From Dongia sedimenti (GTDB lineage: Bacteria > Pseudomonadota > Alphaproteobacteria > Dongiales > Dongiaceae), in NCBI GenBank assembly GCA_030715195.1, contig JAUYVI010000002.1, forward strand, positions 779,946 through 843,945: DNA of 64,000 nt. Reading direction: 5' to 3'. Position numbers and translations under genes: made by a program. The stretch's first letter is position 1. Every line of letters starts with the position of its first letter. The notes under the pieces are model-generated. The model searched no databases and was not told where the DNA came from. It was given only the letters and a program-made list of their open reading frames with translations. This document shows positions 25,385 to 34,646 of the stretch, one piece after another.

Positions 25385-26971
25385 TCAATAACCGAGCGCG
25401 CAGCCGTCCTTGCGCGGATCGGAGCCGGCGGTCAGCGTGCCGCTCTGGTGATCGATCTGGATCGCCTGGCCGCCGCCTAAAGGCTCCGGTGCCTCGACCA
25501 CGGCATGGCCGCGCTGCTTCAGGCCATCCGCGGCGGCCGCAGGAATCCCTCGCTCCACCTCGACATTGCCGAAATCATAGAAGACCCGGCCGCAATCGAG
25601 CGCCGCCTGCGGGTCCATCCCGAAGTCGATGATGTTGGTCAGCAGATGCACATGGCCGAAGGGCTGATAGTCGCCGCCCATCACGCCATAGGGCATCCAG
25701 ACACGCCCATCCTTCACGGCCATGCCCGGCATGATCGTGTGCATCGGCCGCTTGCCCGGCGCGATGGCGTTCGGATGCTTCGGATCGAGGCGGAAACTGG
25801 AGCCGCGATTCTGCAGGATGACGCCGCTCTTGGGCGCCACCACGCCGCTGCCGAAGGAATGATAGGTCGAGTTGATCAGGCTGACCGCGTTGCGGTCGCG
25901 ATCGACCACGCAGAGATAGACGGTGTCGCTGTGCTCAAGCGTTGCCGCCGGCAGGTCGGTCATCGCGCGGTCGCGCTGAATCGCGGCGCGGAGCTGGTCG
26001 GCATGGCCCTTCGCCAACATCTCCTGGCTCTTGATGGCGCCGTGGCGCGGGTCGCCGAGCAGCGCATTGCGGTCACGATAGGCGAGCCGCCCCGCCTCGA
26101 TCTCGAGATGCAGCCGTTCTGCAGACAGGGGGTCGAGCTTGCCCAGGTCGAAGCCGCCGAGGATGTTCAGCATCAGCAGCGCGGTGATGCCCTGGTTGTT
26201 GGGCGGCATCTGGAAGATCTCGGCGCCGCGATAGGTGCTGGAAATCGGCTCGACATAGTCGCCCGCGGTCGCGGCGAAATCCTCCATCTCATGCAACCCG
26301 CCAAGGCCCTGCAGGTGGCTGACGATGTCTTCTGCCACCGACCCCTTGTAGAAGCCGTCGCGGCCCTGCTTCGCGATCTTGCGCAAGGTCTCCGCCAGCC
26401 GCGGATCGCGCATCTTCTCGCCCGCCTTCGGGGTCCGGCCGCCCGGAAACAGCACCGGATCGACATTGGCCTGGGCGGCGAAGCGCTCGGCACAAGCCGC
26501 CCAGTCGAAGGCGACGCGGTCGGCGACGATGTAGCCCTCCTCGGCATAGCGGATCGCCGGCTGCAGCAGCTGGTCGAGCGGCTTGCTGCCGTGATCGGCG
26601 TGGATGCGACACCAGGCATCGACCAGGCCGGGATAGGTCACCGCATGGACGCCATAGGTCGGCACCGCATTGAAGCCCTGGCCGAGATACCAATCGACCG
26701 TCGCCCGCCGCGGGGCGCGGCCGGAGCCGTTATAGGCGATGACCTGGCCGCCGCCCTTCGGAGCATAGAGCATGAACCCGTCGCCGCCGATGCCGGTCGA
26801 TTGCGGCTCGACCACCGCAAGGACCGCCGCCGCCGCGATCGCCGCGTCGATCGCATTGCCGCCGGCCTTCAAAGTCTCGATCGCCGCGGTCGTCGCCAGC
26901 GGATGCGAGGTCGAGGCCGCCGCCTCGGTGACGCGCAGCGGCGAGCGGCCGGGAAACTGGAAATCACGCAT
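25385..26971 (-). CDS. ggt: Gamma-glutamyltransferase family protein
   Basis: N-terminal nucleophile hydrolase of 528 residues. The N-terminal part has HPLATTAAIETLKAGGNAIDAAIAAAA and STGIGGDGFMLYAP. The autoprocessing site is the Thr in HSDTVYLCVVDRD, followed by NSTYHSFGSGVV and the GGDYQPFGHVHLLTNI block. It lacks a clear signal peptide, which is unusual for periplasmic GGT and suggests a cytoplasmic role on gamma-glutamyl or related amides. It lies between the GntR regulator (34 bp) and the acyl-CoA synthetase. Confidence 0.88.
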   Translation of the reverse strand: MRDFQFPGRSPLRVTEAAASTSHPLATTAAIETLKAGGNAIDAAIAAAAVLAVVEPQSTGIGGDGFMLYAPKGGGQVIAYNGSGRAPRRATVDWYLGQGFNAVPTYGVHAVTYPGLVDAWCRIHADHGSKPLDQLLQPAIRYAEEGYIVADRVAFDWAACAERFAAQANVDPVLFPGGRTPKAGEKMRDPRLAETLRKIAKQGRDGFYKGSVAEDIVSHLQGLGGLHEMEDFAATAGDYVEPISSTYRGAEIFQMPPNNQGITALLMLNILGGFDLGKLDPLSAERLHLEIEAGRLAYRDRNALLGDPRHGAIKSQEMLAKGHADQLRAAIQRDRAMTDLPAATLEHSDTVYLCVVDRDRNAVSLINSTYHSFGSGVVAPKSGVILQNRGSSFRLDPKHPNAIAPGKRPMHTIMPGMAVKDGRVWMPYGVMGGDYQPFGHVHLLTNIIDFGMDPQAALDCGRVFYDFGNVEVERGIPAAAADGLKQRGHAVVEAPEPLGGGQAIQIDHQSGTLTAGSDPRKDGCALGY

Positions 26972-27005
26972 GATGCTTCCGAAACCTTTGCATGGGATGA
27001 TGGGG

Positions 27006-27686
27006 CTATTCCGCCGCGGCCGCGGCGCCGAGCAGGCCGTCGCGCACGGCCTCGATATGCTTGCGCATGACCGCCTCGGCCTTCGCGGGATCACGCGCGG
27101 CAATGGCGGCGACATAGGCGCGGTGATGCGCACAATAGGCGGCATGCCGCGCCGGCGTCAGCGCGGCCTGGCGCAGGGTGCTCCACTTCGCCTGGCGGCG
27201 CATCGCGTTGAATGCGTCGAAGATCGAGAGCAGCAGGCCGTTATGGGCCGCCTCGGCCACGGCGCGGTGCAGCCTGCCGTCCCAGAGTTCCCAGGTCTTG
27301 GCGTCACGCGCGGCCTCGCTCTTCTCCAGCAGGCGCATCATCTGCTCGATCTCGGCCTCGGTCGCCCGCAAGGCCGCCATCCGCGCCAGCAAGGGCTCGA
27401 GCAAGAGCCGCGTCTCCAACACCTCGGTCGGGCTGGTGCGCGATGTGACGAGGCTGAGCGCCGCCGGCTCCGGCGCGGGACGGCTGCCGACGAACGTGCC
27501 CTGGCCGACGTGACGCCATACCCGGCCCTGTGCTTCCAGGACTTCCAGGGCCTCGCGCAAGGCGCTGCGGCTGAGGCCCAGTTGCACCGAGAGATCGCGC
27601 TCGGCCGGCAAGCGGCTGTTCGCCGGATAATCCGGGCTCTCCAGCACGGTCGAGAGCTTCGCCATGGCACGTTCGCGGCGCGACAT
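27006..27686 (-). CDS. GntR-family regulator, FadR subfamily
   Basis: Regulator of 226 residues. The wHTH (SRLPAERDLSVQLGLSRSALREALEVLEAQGRVWRHVGQGTFVGS) is followed by an all-helical FCD domain. The start at 27686 (MSRRERAMAKL) is chosen because the frame upstream contains operator-like sequence and no conserved residues. It precedes ggt and the acyl-CoA synthetase on the same strand and is divergent from an amino acid ABC operon. Matching inverted repeats lie at its own start and at the divergent gene, so it probably controls both. Confidence 0.87.
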   Translation of the reverse strand: MSRRERAMAKLSTVLESPDYPANSRLPAERDLSVQLGLSRSALREALEVLEAQGRVWRHVGQGTFVGSRPAPEPAALSLVTSRTSPTEVLETRLLLEPLLARMAALRATEAEIEQMMRLLEKSEAARDAKTWELWDGRLHRAVAEAAHNGLLLSIFDAFNAMRRQAKWSTLRQAALTPARHAAYCAHHRAYVAAIAARDPAKAEAVMRKHIEAVRDGLLGAAAAAE

Positions 27687-27691
27687 TTGAG

Positions 27692-27710
27692 ACCATTTCA
27701 GATTGGTATC
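27692..27710. promoter_or_regulatory. Candidate GntR operator near the gntR start
   Basis: ACCATTTCAGATTGGTATC, an inverted ACCA...TGGT pair with the same TTGGTATC half-site as the operator at 27776. It sits just upstream of the regulator's start codon, which fits autoregulation. Confidence 0.45.
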
Positions 27711-27775
27711 GAGCGCAGGCTCGATTGTTGACACTTCATCAGGCGGCATGCAAGCGTGCAGCGCCACGAACCAAT

Positions 27776-27801
27776 TTGATGCCAAACCAAATTGGTATCA
27801 A
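27776..27801. promoter_or_regulatory. GntR-type operator before the amino acid ABC operon
   Basis: A 26-bp inverted repeat with arms TTGATGCCAA and TTGGTATCAA (nine of ten positions pair) around a 6-bp centre. It ends 16 bp before the binding-protein start codon, the place expected for a repressor site of the divergent GntR protein. Confidence 0.6.
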
Positions 27802-27817
27802 AAACCGGGAGGATACA

Positions 27818-28651
27818 ATGCAGTCATTCACCGAGAAGATCGTCGCGGCCGCCCTACGTTCGACCATGGTGGCCGCGGGCTTGCTGAGTTTCGCCGGCGG
27901 CGCCATGGCCGCCGACATCAAGGCGCCGGAGCGCATCACCAGCGCCGGCAAGATCGTCTTCTGCTCCGACATTTCCGGACCGCCGCTCGGCTTCTTCGAC
28001 GAGAACAGCCAGCCGACCGGGTCCGACATCGACCTCGGCAACGAGATCGCCAAGCGTCTGGGCGTGAAGGCGGAATGGGCCAACACCCCCTTCTCCGGCA
28101 TCGTGCCCGCTCTGCAGGCCAAGAACTGCGACGCGATCCTTTCGCAGCTGTTCGACAAGCCGGCGCGTCGCGAGGTGATCGATTTCGTCGACTACATGTA
28201 CAGCAGCCAGGCGCTGCTCGTCGCCAAGGGCAATCCGAAGAACATCAAGAGCCTCGACGATCTCTCCGGCATCAAGATCGCCGCGGAGAACGGCACCACG
28301 ATCCAGAGCCTGGTCGAGGACCAGAACAAGAAGTTCGCCGAGGCCGGCAAGGCTCCCGCCAACCTGGTGATCTTTCCCAAGGACAATGACGCGCGCCAGG
28401 CGCTGCAGATCGGCCAGGTCGACGTCTACGGCACGACGCTGGAATCCGCCGGCTACTTCCTGTCGAAAGCCGGGCACATCTTCGACATCGGCGGCGAGCC
28501 GTTCGGCAAGATCCTGACCGGCATCGGCATCCGCAAGGACGATCCGGAGCTCAAAGCCGCGATCCAGGCCGCCTACGATTCCATGAAGGCCGACGGCTCG
28601 CATCTCGCGATTCTGAAGAAGTGGGGCATGGAGGGTGATGTCCTGAACTAG
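27818..28651 (+). CDS. Polar amino acid ABC transporter substrate-binding protein
   Basis: Periplasmic binding protein of 277 residues, SBP family 3. Signal peptide through GGAMAADI, then GKIVFCSDISGPPLGFFDENSQPTGSDIDLGNEIAKRLG, the family signature. GGGAGG five bases before the ATG at 27818 fixes the start. It is the first gene of a binding protein-permease-ATPase operon. The ligand is an amino acid or related small molecule; the GGT partner hints at a gamma-glutamyl compound, by inference only. Confidence 0.9.
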   Translation: MQSFTEKIVAAALRSTMVAAGLLSFAGGAMAADIKAPERITSAGKIVFCSDISGPPLGFFDENSQPTGSDIDLGNEIAKRLGVKAEWANTPFSGIVPALQAKNCDAILSQLFDKPARREVIDFVDYMYSSQALLVAKGNPKNIKSLDDLSGIKIAAENGTTIQSLVEDQNKKFAEAGKAPANLVIFPKDNDARQALQIGQVDVYGTTLESAGYFLSKAGHIFDIGGEPFGKILTGIGIRKDDPELKAAIQAAYDSMKADGSHLAILKKWGMEGDVLN

Positions 28652-28664
28652 GGGCCACAGGTCC

Positions 28665-28736
28665 GTCATGCCCGGACTTGATCCGGGCATCTTGCTCCAT
28701 TCGGCGCGAGATTGCCGGGTCAAGCCCGGCAATGAC
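28665..28736. repeat. Intergenic palindromic repeat (GTCAT...ATGAC family), copy 3
   Basis: A 72-bp element: GTCATGCCCGGACTTGATCC opening a hairpin, and TTGCCGGGTCAAGCCCGGCA plus ATGAC closing a second one. It lies inside an operon, between binding-protein and permease genes, where it may stabilise the upstream message. Confidence 0.8.
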
Positions 28737-28772
28737 GCATTTAGTTAGGTCCCAACCTTCTAGGATGCCGTG

Positions 28773-29545
28773 ATGAACTTCGACTGGGCCTCTTTCTGGC
28801 ACTACCTGTTTCAGCCGACCTCCGTCTACCTGCACGGATTGTGGCTGACACTCAGTCTGAGCGTTGTCTCCCAGAGCCTCGGCACGCTGATCGGCGTCGC
28901 CGCGGCTCTGGGCACCCAGTCGCGGTTCCGCGCGGTGCGGGCGCTGGTCGGCTTCTACACCTGGCTGTTCCGCGGCACGCCGCTGCTGGTGCAGATCGTC
29001 TTCGTCTACACGGCGCTCGCGGCCGGCGGCATCTTCCGGTTCGAGGACATCGACCTCGGCTTCGTGGTGATCCCCGGCAATATCCAGGCGGCCATCGTGG
29101 CGCTGAGCCTCAACGAAGGCGCCTATATGACCGAGATCATCCGCGCCGGCATCCTGGCGGTGGATCACGGCCAGACCGAGGCGGCAAAGTCCCTCGGCAT
29201 GACCTATTTCAAGCTGATGCGCCGGATCGTCCTGCCGCAGGCGATCCGGATCATCGTCCCGCCGCTCGGCAACGAGTTCAACGCCATGCTGAAGAACACG
29301 ACGCTGGTCAGCGTGATCGGCGTGCCGGAGCTCCTGCTGGCGACGCAGATGATCACATCCGCGACCTTCCGCGTTTTCGAGCTCTACACCGTCGTCGCGC
29401 TCTACTATCTGACGCTGACCACGCTTTGGGGCTTCGTGCAGGCCTGGCTCGAGCGGCGCTACGGCGAGCCCTCGCGCAGCGTGGCGCAGAATCCCGGCCT
29501 AGTCGCGGGCTTGCGCAAGCTGCTGACGCGTGGAGAGCCGGTGCG

Positions 29546-29549
<4 letters not shown>
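28773..29549 (+). CDS. Polar amino acid ABC transporter permease
   Basis: HisM/GlnP-type permease of 258 residues. It has about five membrane segments, [16 protein letters not shown] and the EAA loop [42 protein letters not shown] at 28773; a GTG one codon upstream is possible. Only one permease gene is present, so it probably acts as a homodimer. It overlaps the ATPase gene by 4 nt. Confidence 0.92.
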
Positions 29550-30369
<820 letters not shown>

Positions 30370-30373
<4 letters not shown>

Positions 30374-30819
30374 GGTGCGCGATACCAGAGCTTGGGCTGG
30401 GCGCAAGCCACCCGGCCGCCGGTTTCCGGCAGCGCGCAGCTCACCCAGACCTCCTTCGGTCGCGCCGTGCGCACGACCGCGAGATCGATCTGACCCACCG
30501 TGGCCTGCCAATCGTTCGGGCGGGCGCAGAGGATGTTCTCGAGCATCATGCGGCGCTCGCCGTCGTCGCGCATCACGAAGAGCGCGCCGTCCTTGGGCTG
30601 CTGCTGGACCGTGACCGCAATTCCGGTCGCGGTGCCGCCGCCACGGGTCGCCGCGCCGAGATCGCGGTCCACCCAATGGCCGAACATCATCCGGCATTGC
30701 AGCGGCTCGGCGCCGGCGTTGGAGATCCGGATCCGCACTTCGGGATCGGACTTGCTCGCCGCGCCGGCGCAACCGGCCGCCATCACGGCCGCGGCCAGGA
30801 CGAAAAGGATCCGGATCAT
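30370..30819 (-). CDS. Hypothetical lipoprotein
   Basis: 149 residues with a lipoprotein signal ([14 protein letters not shown], lipobox AAGC with Cys17). The mature part looks beta-rich ([22 protein letters not shown]) with several Cys. I recognise no family. It overlaps the pyridoxine oxidase stop by 4 nt, so it is translated from the same message, but nothing shows a link to B6 use. Confidence 0.7.
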
Positions 30820-32390
30820 GATTGCATCCCCTCGGGCACGAAGGGCGCGAGCGGCGCTTTCCCCTTGAGCAGATCGCTGGTGCGTTCCGCCATCGCGACG
30901 ATGGCGGCGTTGATCGGGCCGGTGGTGATGGTCGGAATGACCGAGGCGTCGCAGACCGACAAGCCTTCGATCCCGCGCACGCGCATTCCGGAATCGACCA
31001 CGGCTTCCCGGCCTCTGCCCATGCGGCAGGTCCCGGTCGGATGATGGTGGGTGAACGCGGCTTTCTGCAGGAACTCGCGCTTCGCTGCGGTGCTGGTGAT
31101 TTCCGGACCGGGCAATACTTCCGCGCCGCGCCAGTCGGCTAAGGCCCCGGCGCCGCCGACCGCGCGCGCCATGTCCAGGGCGTCGAGATAGCAGTCGCGG
31201 TCATAAGCTTCGGCCAGGTAGTTGGGATCGATCCGCGGCGGCACCTTCGGATCGGCCGAGGCGAGCCGGATGGAGCCGCGGCTCTTCGGCTGGGTGAAGC
31301 CGAACATCAAGGTATAAGCCTCGCCGAAGGGGGGTGCGGTGAACTGCTCGGTCGCCACCGGTGCCACGACGCAGGCCAGCACCAGCTCCGGCGCGCCGGC
31401 TTGGCCGTTGCGCGGCAGGTACATCAGCGATTCGGAGTTCTGGTATTTCGACGGCGGCACTGGCCGCTTCGACCGATAGACATTGCCGCCCGAGAGCAGA
31501 TGGTCATGCAGGTTGCCGCCGACGCCGGGGAGATCGGCGGCGATCGGAATGCCGAGCGCCTTCAATTCGTCGGCCGGCCCCAGCCCCGAACGCATCAGCA
31601 GGCAGGGCGAGGCGAGCGCCCCGGTGGCGACGATGATATGTCCGGCCTGGAGCGTGACCGCGCCGTCCTTGGTCTTGGCGAGAAGGCCGGTGCAGCGCCC
31701 CTGGGTCAGGATGAGTGACTGCACTTCGGTTCGCGACAACAGCGTGAGATTGGGCCGCGCCAGAACCGCCGGCGTAAGATAGGCATCGGCGATGGTCTGG
31801 CGCTTGCCGTCCTTGATGGTCAGTGTGTTGGTGCAAGGCCCGGTCATCTGCGGCCCGTTGTGATCCGCGCTCGGCGCGAAACCGGTTTCCGCACCCGCCG
31901 CCATATAGGCCGTGGTGATCGGATGGGGCTCGCTTGGGCGAATGAGATGCAGCGGCCCGCTGTCGCCATGAAAGGATGAAGCGCCGCCGGTGTAGGTTTC
32001 CGACTTCAGGAAATACGGCATCAGATCGGCGTAGCCCCAGCCGTCGCAGCCTTGATCGACCCAGGCCGCGAAGTCGTCGGGATGGCCGCGCACGTGGGCC
32101 ATGGCGTTGATCGCGGTCGAGCCGCCGATCACCTTGCCGCGCGGCCAATCGAAGACGCGGTTCGCGGCATGGCGCTGCGGCACCGTCCGATAGCCCCAAT
32201 CGACGGCACTGCCCTGCAGCAGCGGCCAGGCGCGCGGATCGGCGATGCGCGGATCCTCGGCAGCACCGCCGGCCTCGACCAGACCGACTTTCAGCGCCGG
32301 ATCCTCGCTCAAGCGCGCGGCCAGGACGGCACCCGCCGTCCCGGAACCAATGATCAGGAAGTCGAACCAATTATCGGGAACGGGCGGCAT
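30816..32390 (-). CDS. Pyridoxine 4-oxidase (GMC oxidoreductase)
   Basis: FAD enzyme of 524 residues predicted to oxidise pyridoxine to pyridoxal, the first step of B6 degradation. GMC features: FLIIGSGTAGAVLAARLSED (FAD), RGKVIGGSTAINAM. The active site shows H448 and H450 (THHHPTGTC) and P492 (TTGPINAA). A Pro replaces the second His/Asn usual in GMC enzymes, and the spacing equals that of His460, His462 and Pro504 reported for M. loti pyridoxine 4-oxidase. Start at 32390 (MPPVPDNWFDFLIIGSG) preferred over 32462. Divergent from the aminotransferase gene. Confidence 0.85.
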   Translation of the reverse strand: MPPVPDNWFDFLIIGSGTAGAVLAARLSEDPALKVGLVEAGGAAEDPRIADPRAWPLLQGSAVDWGYRTVPQRHAANRVFDWPRGKVIGGSTAINAMAHVRGHPDDFAAWVDQGCDGWGYADLMPYFLKSETYTGGASSFHGDSGPLHLIRPSEPHPITTAYMAAGAETGFAPSADHNGPQMTGPCTNTLTIKDGKRQTIADAYLTPAVLARPNLTLLSRTEVQSLILTQGRCTGLLAKTKDGAVTLQAGHIIVATGALASPCLLMRSGLGPADELKALGIPIAADLPGVGGNLHDHLLSGGNVYRSKRPVPPSKYQNSESLMYLPRNGQAGAPELVLACVVAPVATEQFTAPPFGEAYTLMFGFTQPKSRGSIRLASADPKVPPRIDPNYLAEAYDRDCYLDALDMARAVGGAGALADWRGAEVLPGPEITSTAAKREFLQKAAFTHHHPTGTCRMGRGREAVVDSGMRVRGIEGLSVCDASVIPTITTGPINAAIVAMAERTSDLLKGKAPLAPFVPEGMQS

Positions 32391-32534
32391 GACCGATGGG
32401 ACCAATTGCGATGAAAGTGCGGATAGTGTTTTCACTTTTTTCGGCGCCAGTCTATCATTCAATCACCATAGGGATCGCGGATGAGACCAACTCTCAAACT
32501 GCGACGAACCAACTTGGGGAAGGCTCGAACCACC
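32391..32534. promoter_or_regulatory. Divergent promoter region of the B6 oxidase and aminotransferase genes
   Basis: A 144-bp gap holding an inverted repeat AAAGTG-N13-CACTTT (32414-32438), which begins 24 bp upstream of the oxidase start, and the palindrome CCAACTTGG (32509-32517) before the aminotransferase. An ACCAATT half-site occurs at 32401. Both genes probably share this control region; the regulator is not identified. Confidence 0.45.
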
Positions 32535-33734
32535 ATGGCGAAAAAGACGACGGCGCGGTCGAAAGATGCCTCGCTGAAAGAACCCTTGATCACCCTCTCG
32601 GCCGGCCCGGTCGCGGCCTATCCGCGAATCCTCCAGGCGATGGCGCGGCCGGTGCAGTACGACTACGACCCGTGGTTCCAGCAGTTCTATGAGGACCTGA
32701 CCAAGAAGGCGGCGAAGGCGATGCGCACCCGCGCGCCGGCGCTGATCCTGCAATGCGAGCCGGCCCCGGCGATCGAGGCGACCGCGGCCTCGCTCATCTC
32801 ACCCAATGACGTGGTGCTGAACCTCGCCTCGGGCGTCTACGGCAAGGGCTTCGGCTACTGGTCGGCGCGCTATCACAAGGAAATGGTCGAGATCGAGGTT
32901 CCCTTCAACGAATCGATCGACGCGGCCGTGGTGAAGGCCGCCTTCAAAAAGCGCCCGGACATCAAGGTGGTCTCCCTGGTCCACCACGACACGCCGTCGG
33001 GAACCATCAACCCGGCCCGCGAGATCGGCCGGATCGTGCGCGACCATGACGCGCTGCTGATCGTCGATGCGGTCTCCTCCTTCGGCGGCATGGACATCCA
33101 TCCGGACGATTGCTTCGCCGACGTCTTCATCACCGGTCCCGGCAAGTGCCTGGGCGGCGCGCCCGGCGTCACCTTCATGGCGGTCAGCGACCGCGCCTGG
33201 CGCCATATCAAGAAGAACCCGAAGGCACCGTTCGCCTCGATCTTGAGCCTCTCCGACTGGAAGGACGCCTGGCGCAAGGACAAGCCCTTCCCCTTCACGC
33301 CCTCGGTCGCCGACATCAACGGCCTCGATGCGGCGCTCGACATCTACCTGGAGGAAGGCGCGGAAAACGTCTGGCGCCGCCACGCCCTGACCGCCAAGGC
33401 GACCCGGGCCGGCATCAAGGCCATGGGCCTCGCGCTCTGGGCCAAGACGGAAGCCATCGCCTCCCCGACCTGCACCGCGGTCAAGGTGCCGGACGGGATC
33501 AAGGATTCCGACATCATCGCCGCCGCCCGCGCGGAACTCGGCGTGGTCTTCTCCAGCGGCCGCGACCAGACCAAGGGCAAGCTGATCCGCATCGGCCATA
33601 TGGGCCCGGTGGCGGAGCCGGTCTACGCGACCGTCGCCGTCACGGCCTTCGGCACGGCTTTGCGCAAGCTCGGCAAGAAGATCGATGTCGGCGCCGGCGT
33701 GGAAGCCGCGCTGGCCGTCATCGCCAAGGGCTGA
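32535..33734 (+). CDS. ppaT: Pyridoxamine-pyruvate aminotransferase
   Basis: PLP-independent class V-fold aminotransferase of 399 residues that converts pyridoxamine plus pyruvate to pyridoxal plus alanine. With the ATG at 32535, every residue I recall as catalytic in M. loti PPAT is present at a constant +7 shift: E75, Y102, D178, K204 (ITGPGKCLGGAPG), R343 and R352. NLASGVYGKGFGYW, HHDTPSGTINP and DKPFPFTPSV are near-identical family stretches. An ATG at 32481 would add 18 residues. It is followed 28 bp later by the pyridoxal dehydrogenase gene. Confidence 0.93.
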   Translation: MAKKTTARSKDASLKEPLITLSAGPVAAYPRILQAMARPVQYDYDPWFQQFYEDLTKKAAKAMRTRAPALILQCEPAPAIEATAASLISPNDVVLNLASGVYGKGFGYWSARYHKEMVEIEVPFNESIDAAVVKAAFKKRPDIKVVSLVHHDTPSGTINPAREIGRIVRDHDALLIVDAVSSFGGMDIHPDDCFADVFITGPGKCLGGAPGVTFMAVSDRAWRHIKKNPKAPFASILSLSDWKDAWRKDKPFPFTPSVADINGLDAALDIYLEEGAENVWRRHALTAKATRAGIKAMGLALWAKTEAIASPTCTAVKVPDGIKDSDIIAAARAELGVVFSSGRDQTKGKLIRIGHMGPVAEPVYATVAVTAFGTALRKLGKKIDVGAGVEAALAVIAKG

Positions 33735-33762
33735 ACGAACCAACCGACCAAAGGGGAACATG

Positions 33763-34503
33763 ATGAACAGATTTGAAGGCCGCGTGGCCGTCGTCAGCGG
33801 CGCCGCGCAGGGCATGGGCAAGGCGGTGGCTTTGCGGCTGGGCGCGGAAGGCGCCACCGTCATCGCCGCCGATATCAACGGCAAGGGCGCCGAGGCCACG
33901 GCCAAGGAGATCGGCGGCAAGTCGTTCGGCCAGCAGACCGATATCGGCGACCCCGCTTCGGTGAAGGCGCTGTTCGACGCCGTCGCGCAGAAATTCGGCA
34001 AGCTCGACGTGCAGATCAATGTCGCGGCGATCGTGCCCTTCGTGAAATGGGACGAACTCACCTTCGAGGAATGGCGCCGGGTGGCGCGGGTCAATTTCGA
34101 CGGGCTGTTCCTGATGTGCAAGGCGGGCTCCGACCTGATGCGCAAGAACAATTACGGCCGGATCGTCAATTTCGGCTCTAACAGCGTGCTCGCCGGCACG
34201 CCGAACATGGCGCATTACGTCGCGACCAAGGGCGGCGTGCTGGGCTTTACCCGTGCCCTGGCAACCGAGCTCGGCGGCTACAAGATCACCGTCAACACCG
34301 TGATGCCCGGCCTGATCGACACCGAGGGCGTGCAGACCACGGCGCACAAGGACGCGTTCGGCTTCGTCGACATGCTGCAGGCGATCAAGGGCAAGGGCAT
34401 GCCGGCGGACGTCGTCCCCGCCGTCGCCTTCCTCGCCTCGGAAGAGGCGCATTGGATCACCGGCCAGGCGCTCAACGTCGATGCCGGCATGGCGCGGTGG
34501 TGA
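33763..34503 (+). CDS. pldh: Pyridoxal 4-dehydrogenase (SDR family)
   Basis: NAD+-dependent short-chain dehydrogenase of 246 residues, predicted to oxidise pyridoxal (hemiacetal) to 4-pyridoxolactone. Cofactor motif SGAAQGMGKA, active-site Ser139/Ser141, Tyr152 and Lys156 (HYVATKGG). The C-terminal stretches AFGFVDMLQAIKGKG and HWITGQALNVDAGMARW closely match the M. loti enzyme as I remember it. AGGGG six bases upstream supports the second of two tandem ATGs. It forms an operon with the aminotransferase gene. Confidence 0.88.
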   Translation: MNRFEGRVAVVSGAAQGMGKAVALRLGAEGATVIAADINGKGAEATAKEIGGKSFGQQTDIGDPASVKALFDAVAQKFGKLDVQINVAAIVPFVKWDELTFEEWRRVARVNFDGLFLMCKAGSDLMRKNNYGRIVNFGSNSVLAGTPNMAHYVATKGGVLGFTRALATELGGYKITVNTVMPGLIDTEGVQTTAHKDAFGFVDMLQAIKGKGMPADVVPAVAFLASEEAHWITGQALNVDAGMARW

Positions 34504-34537
34504 GAAGCTAGAAACTCGACGGCGCAACCACTCTACC

Positions 34538-34624
34538 GTCATGCCCGGACTTGGTCCGGGCATCCACGCCTTTCGCCGGTGCGGCATCCAAGGCGTGGAT
34601 CCCCGCGCCTAGCGCGGGGATGAC
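34538..34624. repeat. Intergenic palindromic repeat (GTCAT...ATGAC family), copy 4
   Basis: An 87-bp element between convergent genes: GTCATGCCCGGACTTGGTCC hairpin, a GGCATCCAAGGCGTGGAT segment, and the hairpin CCCCGCGCCTAGCGCGGGG ending ATGAC. It is nearly the same as the right half of copy 2. Confidence 0.82.
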
Positions 34625-34646
34625 GGAGAAAAAGAGTGCAATCACC

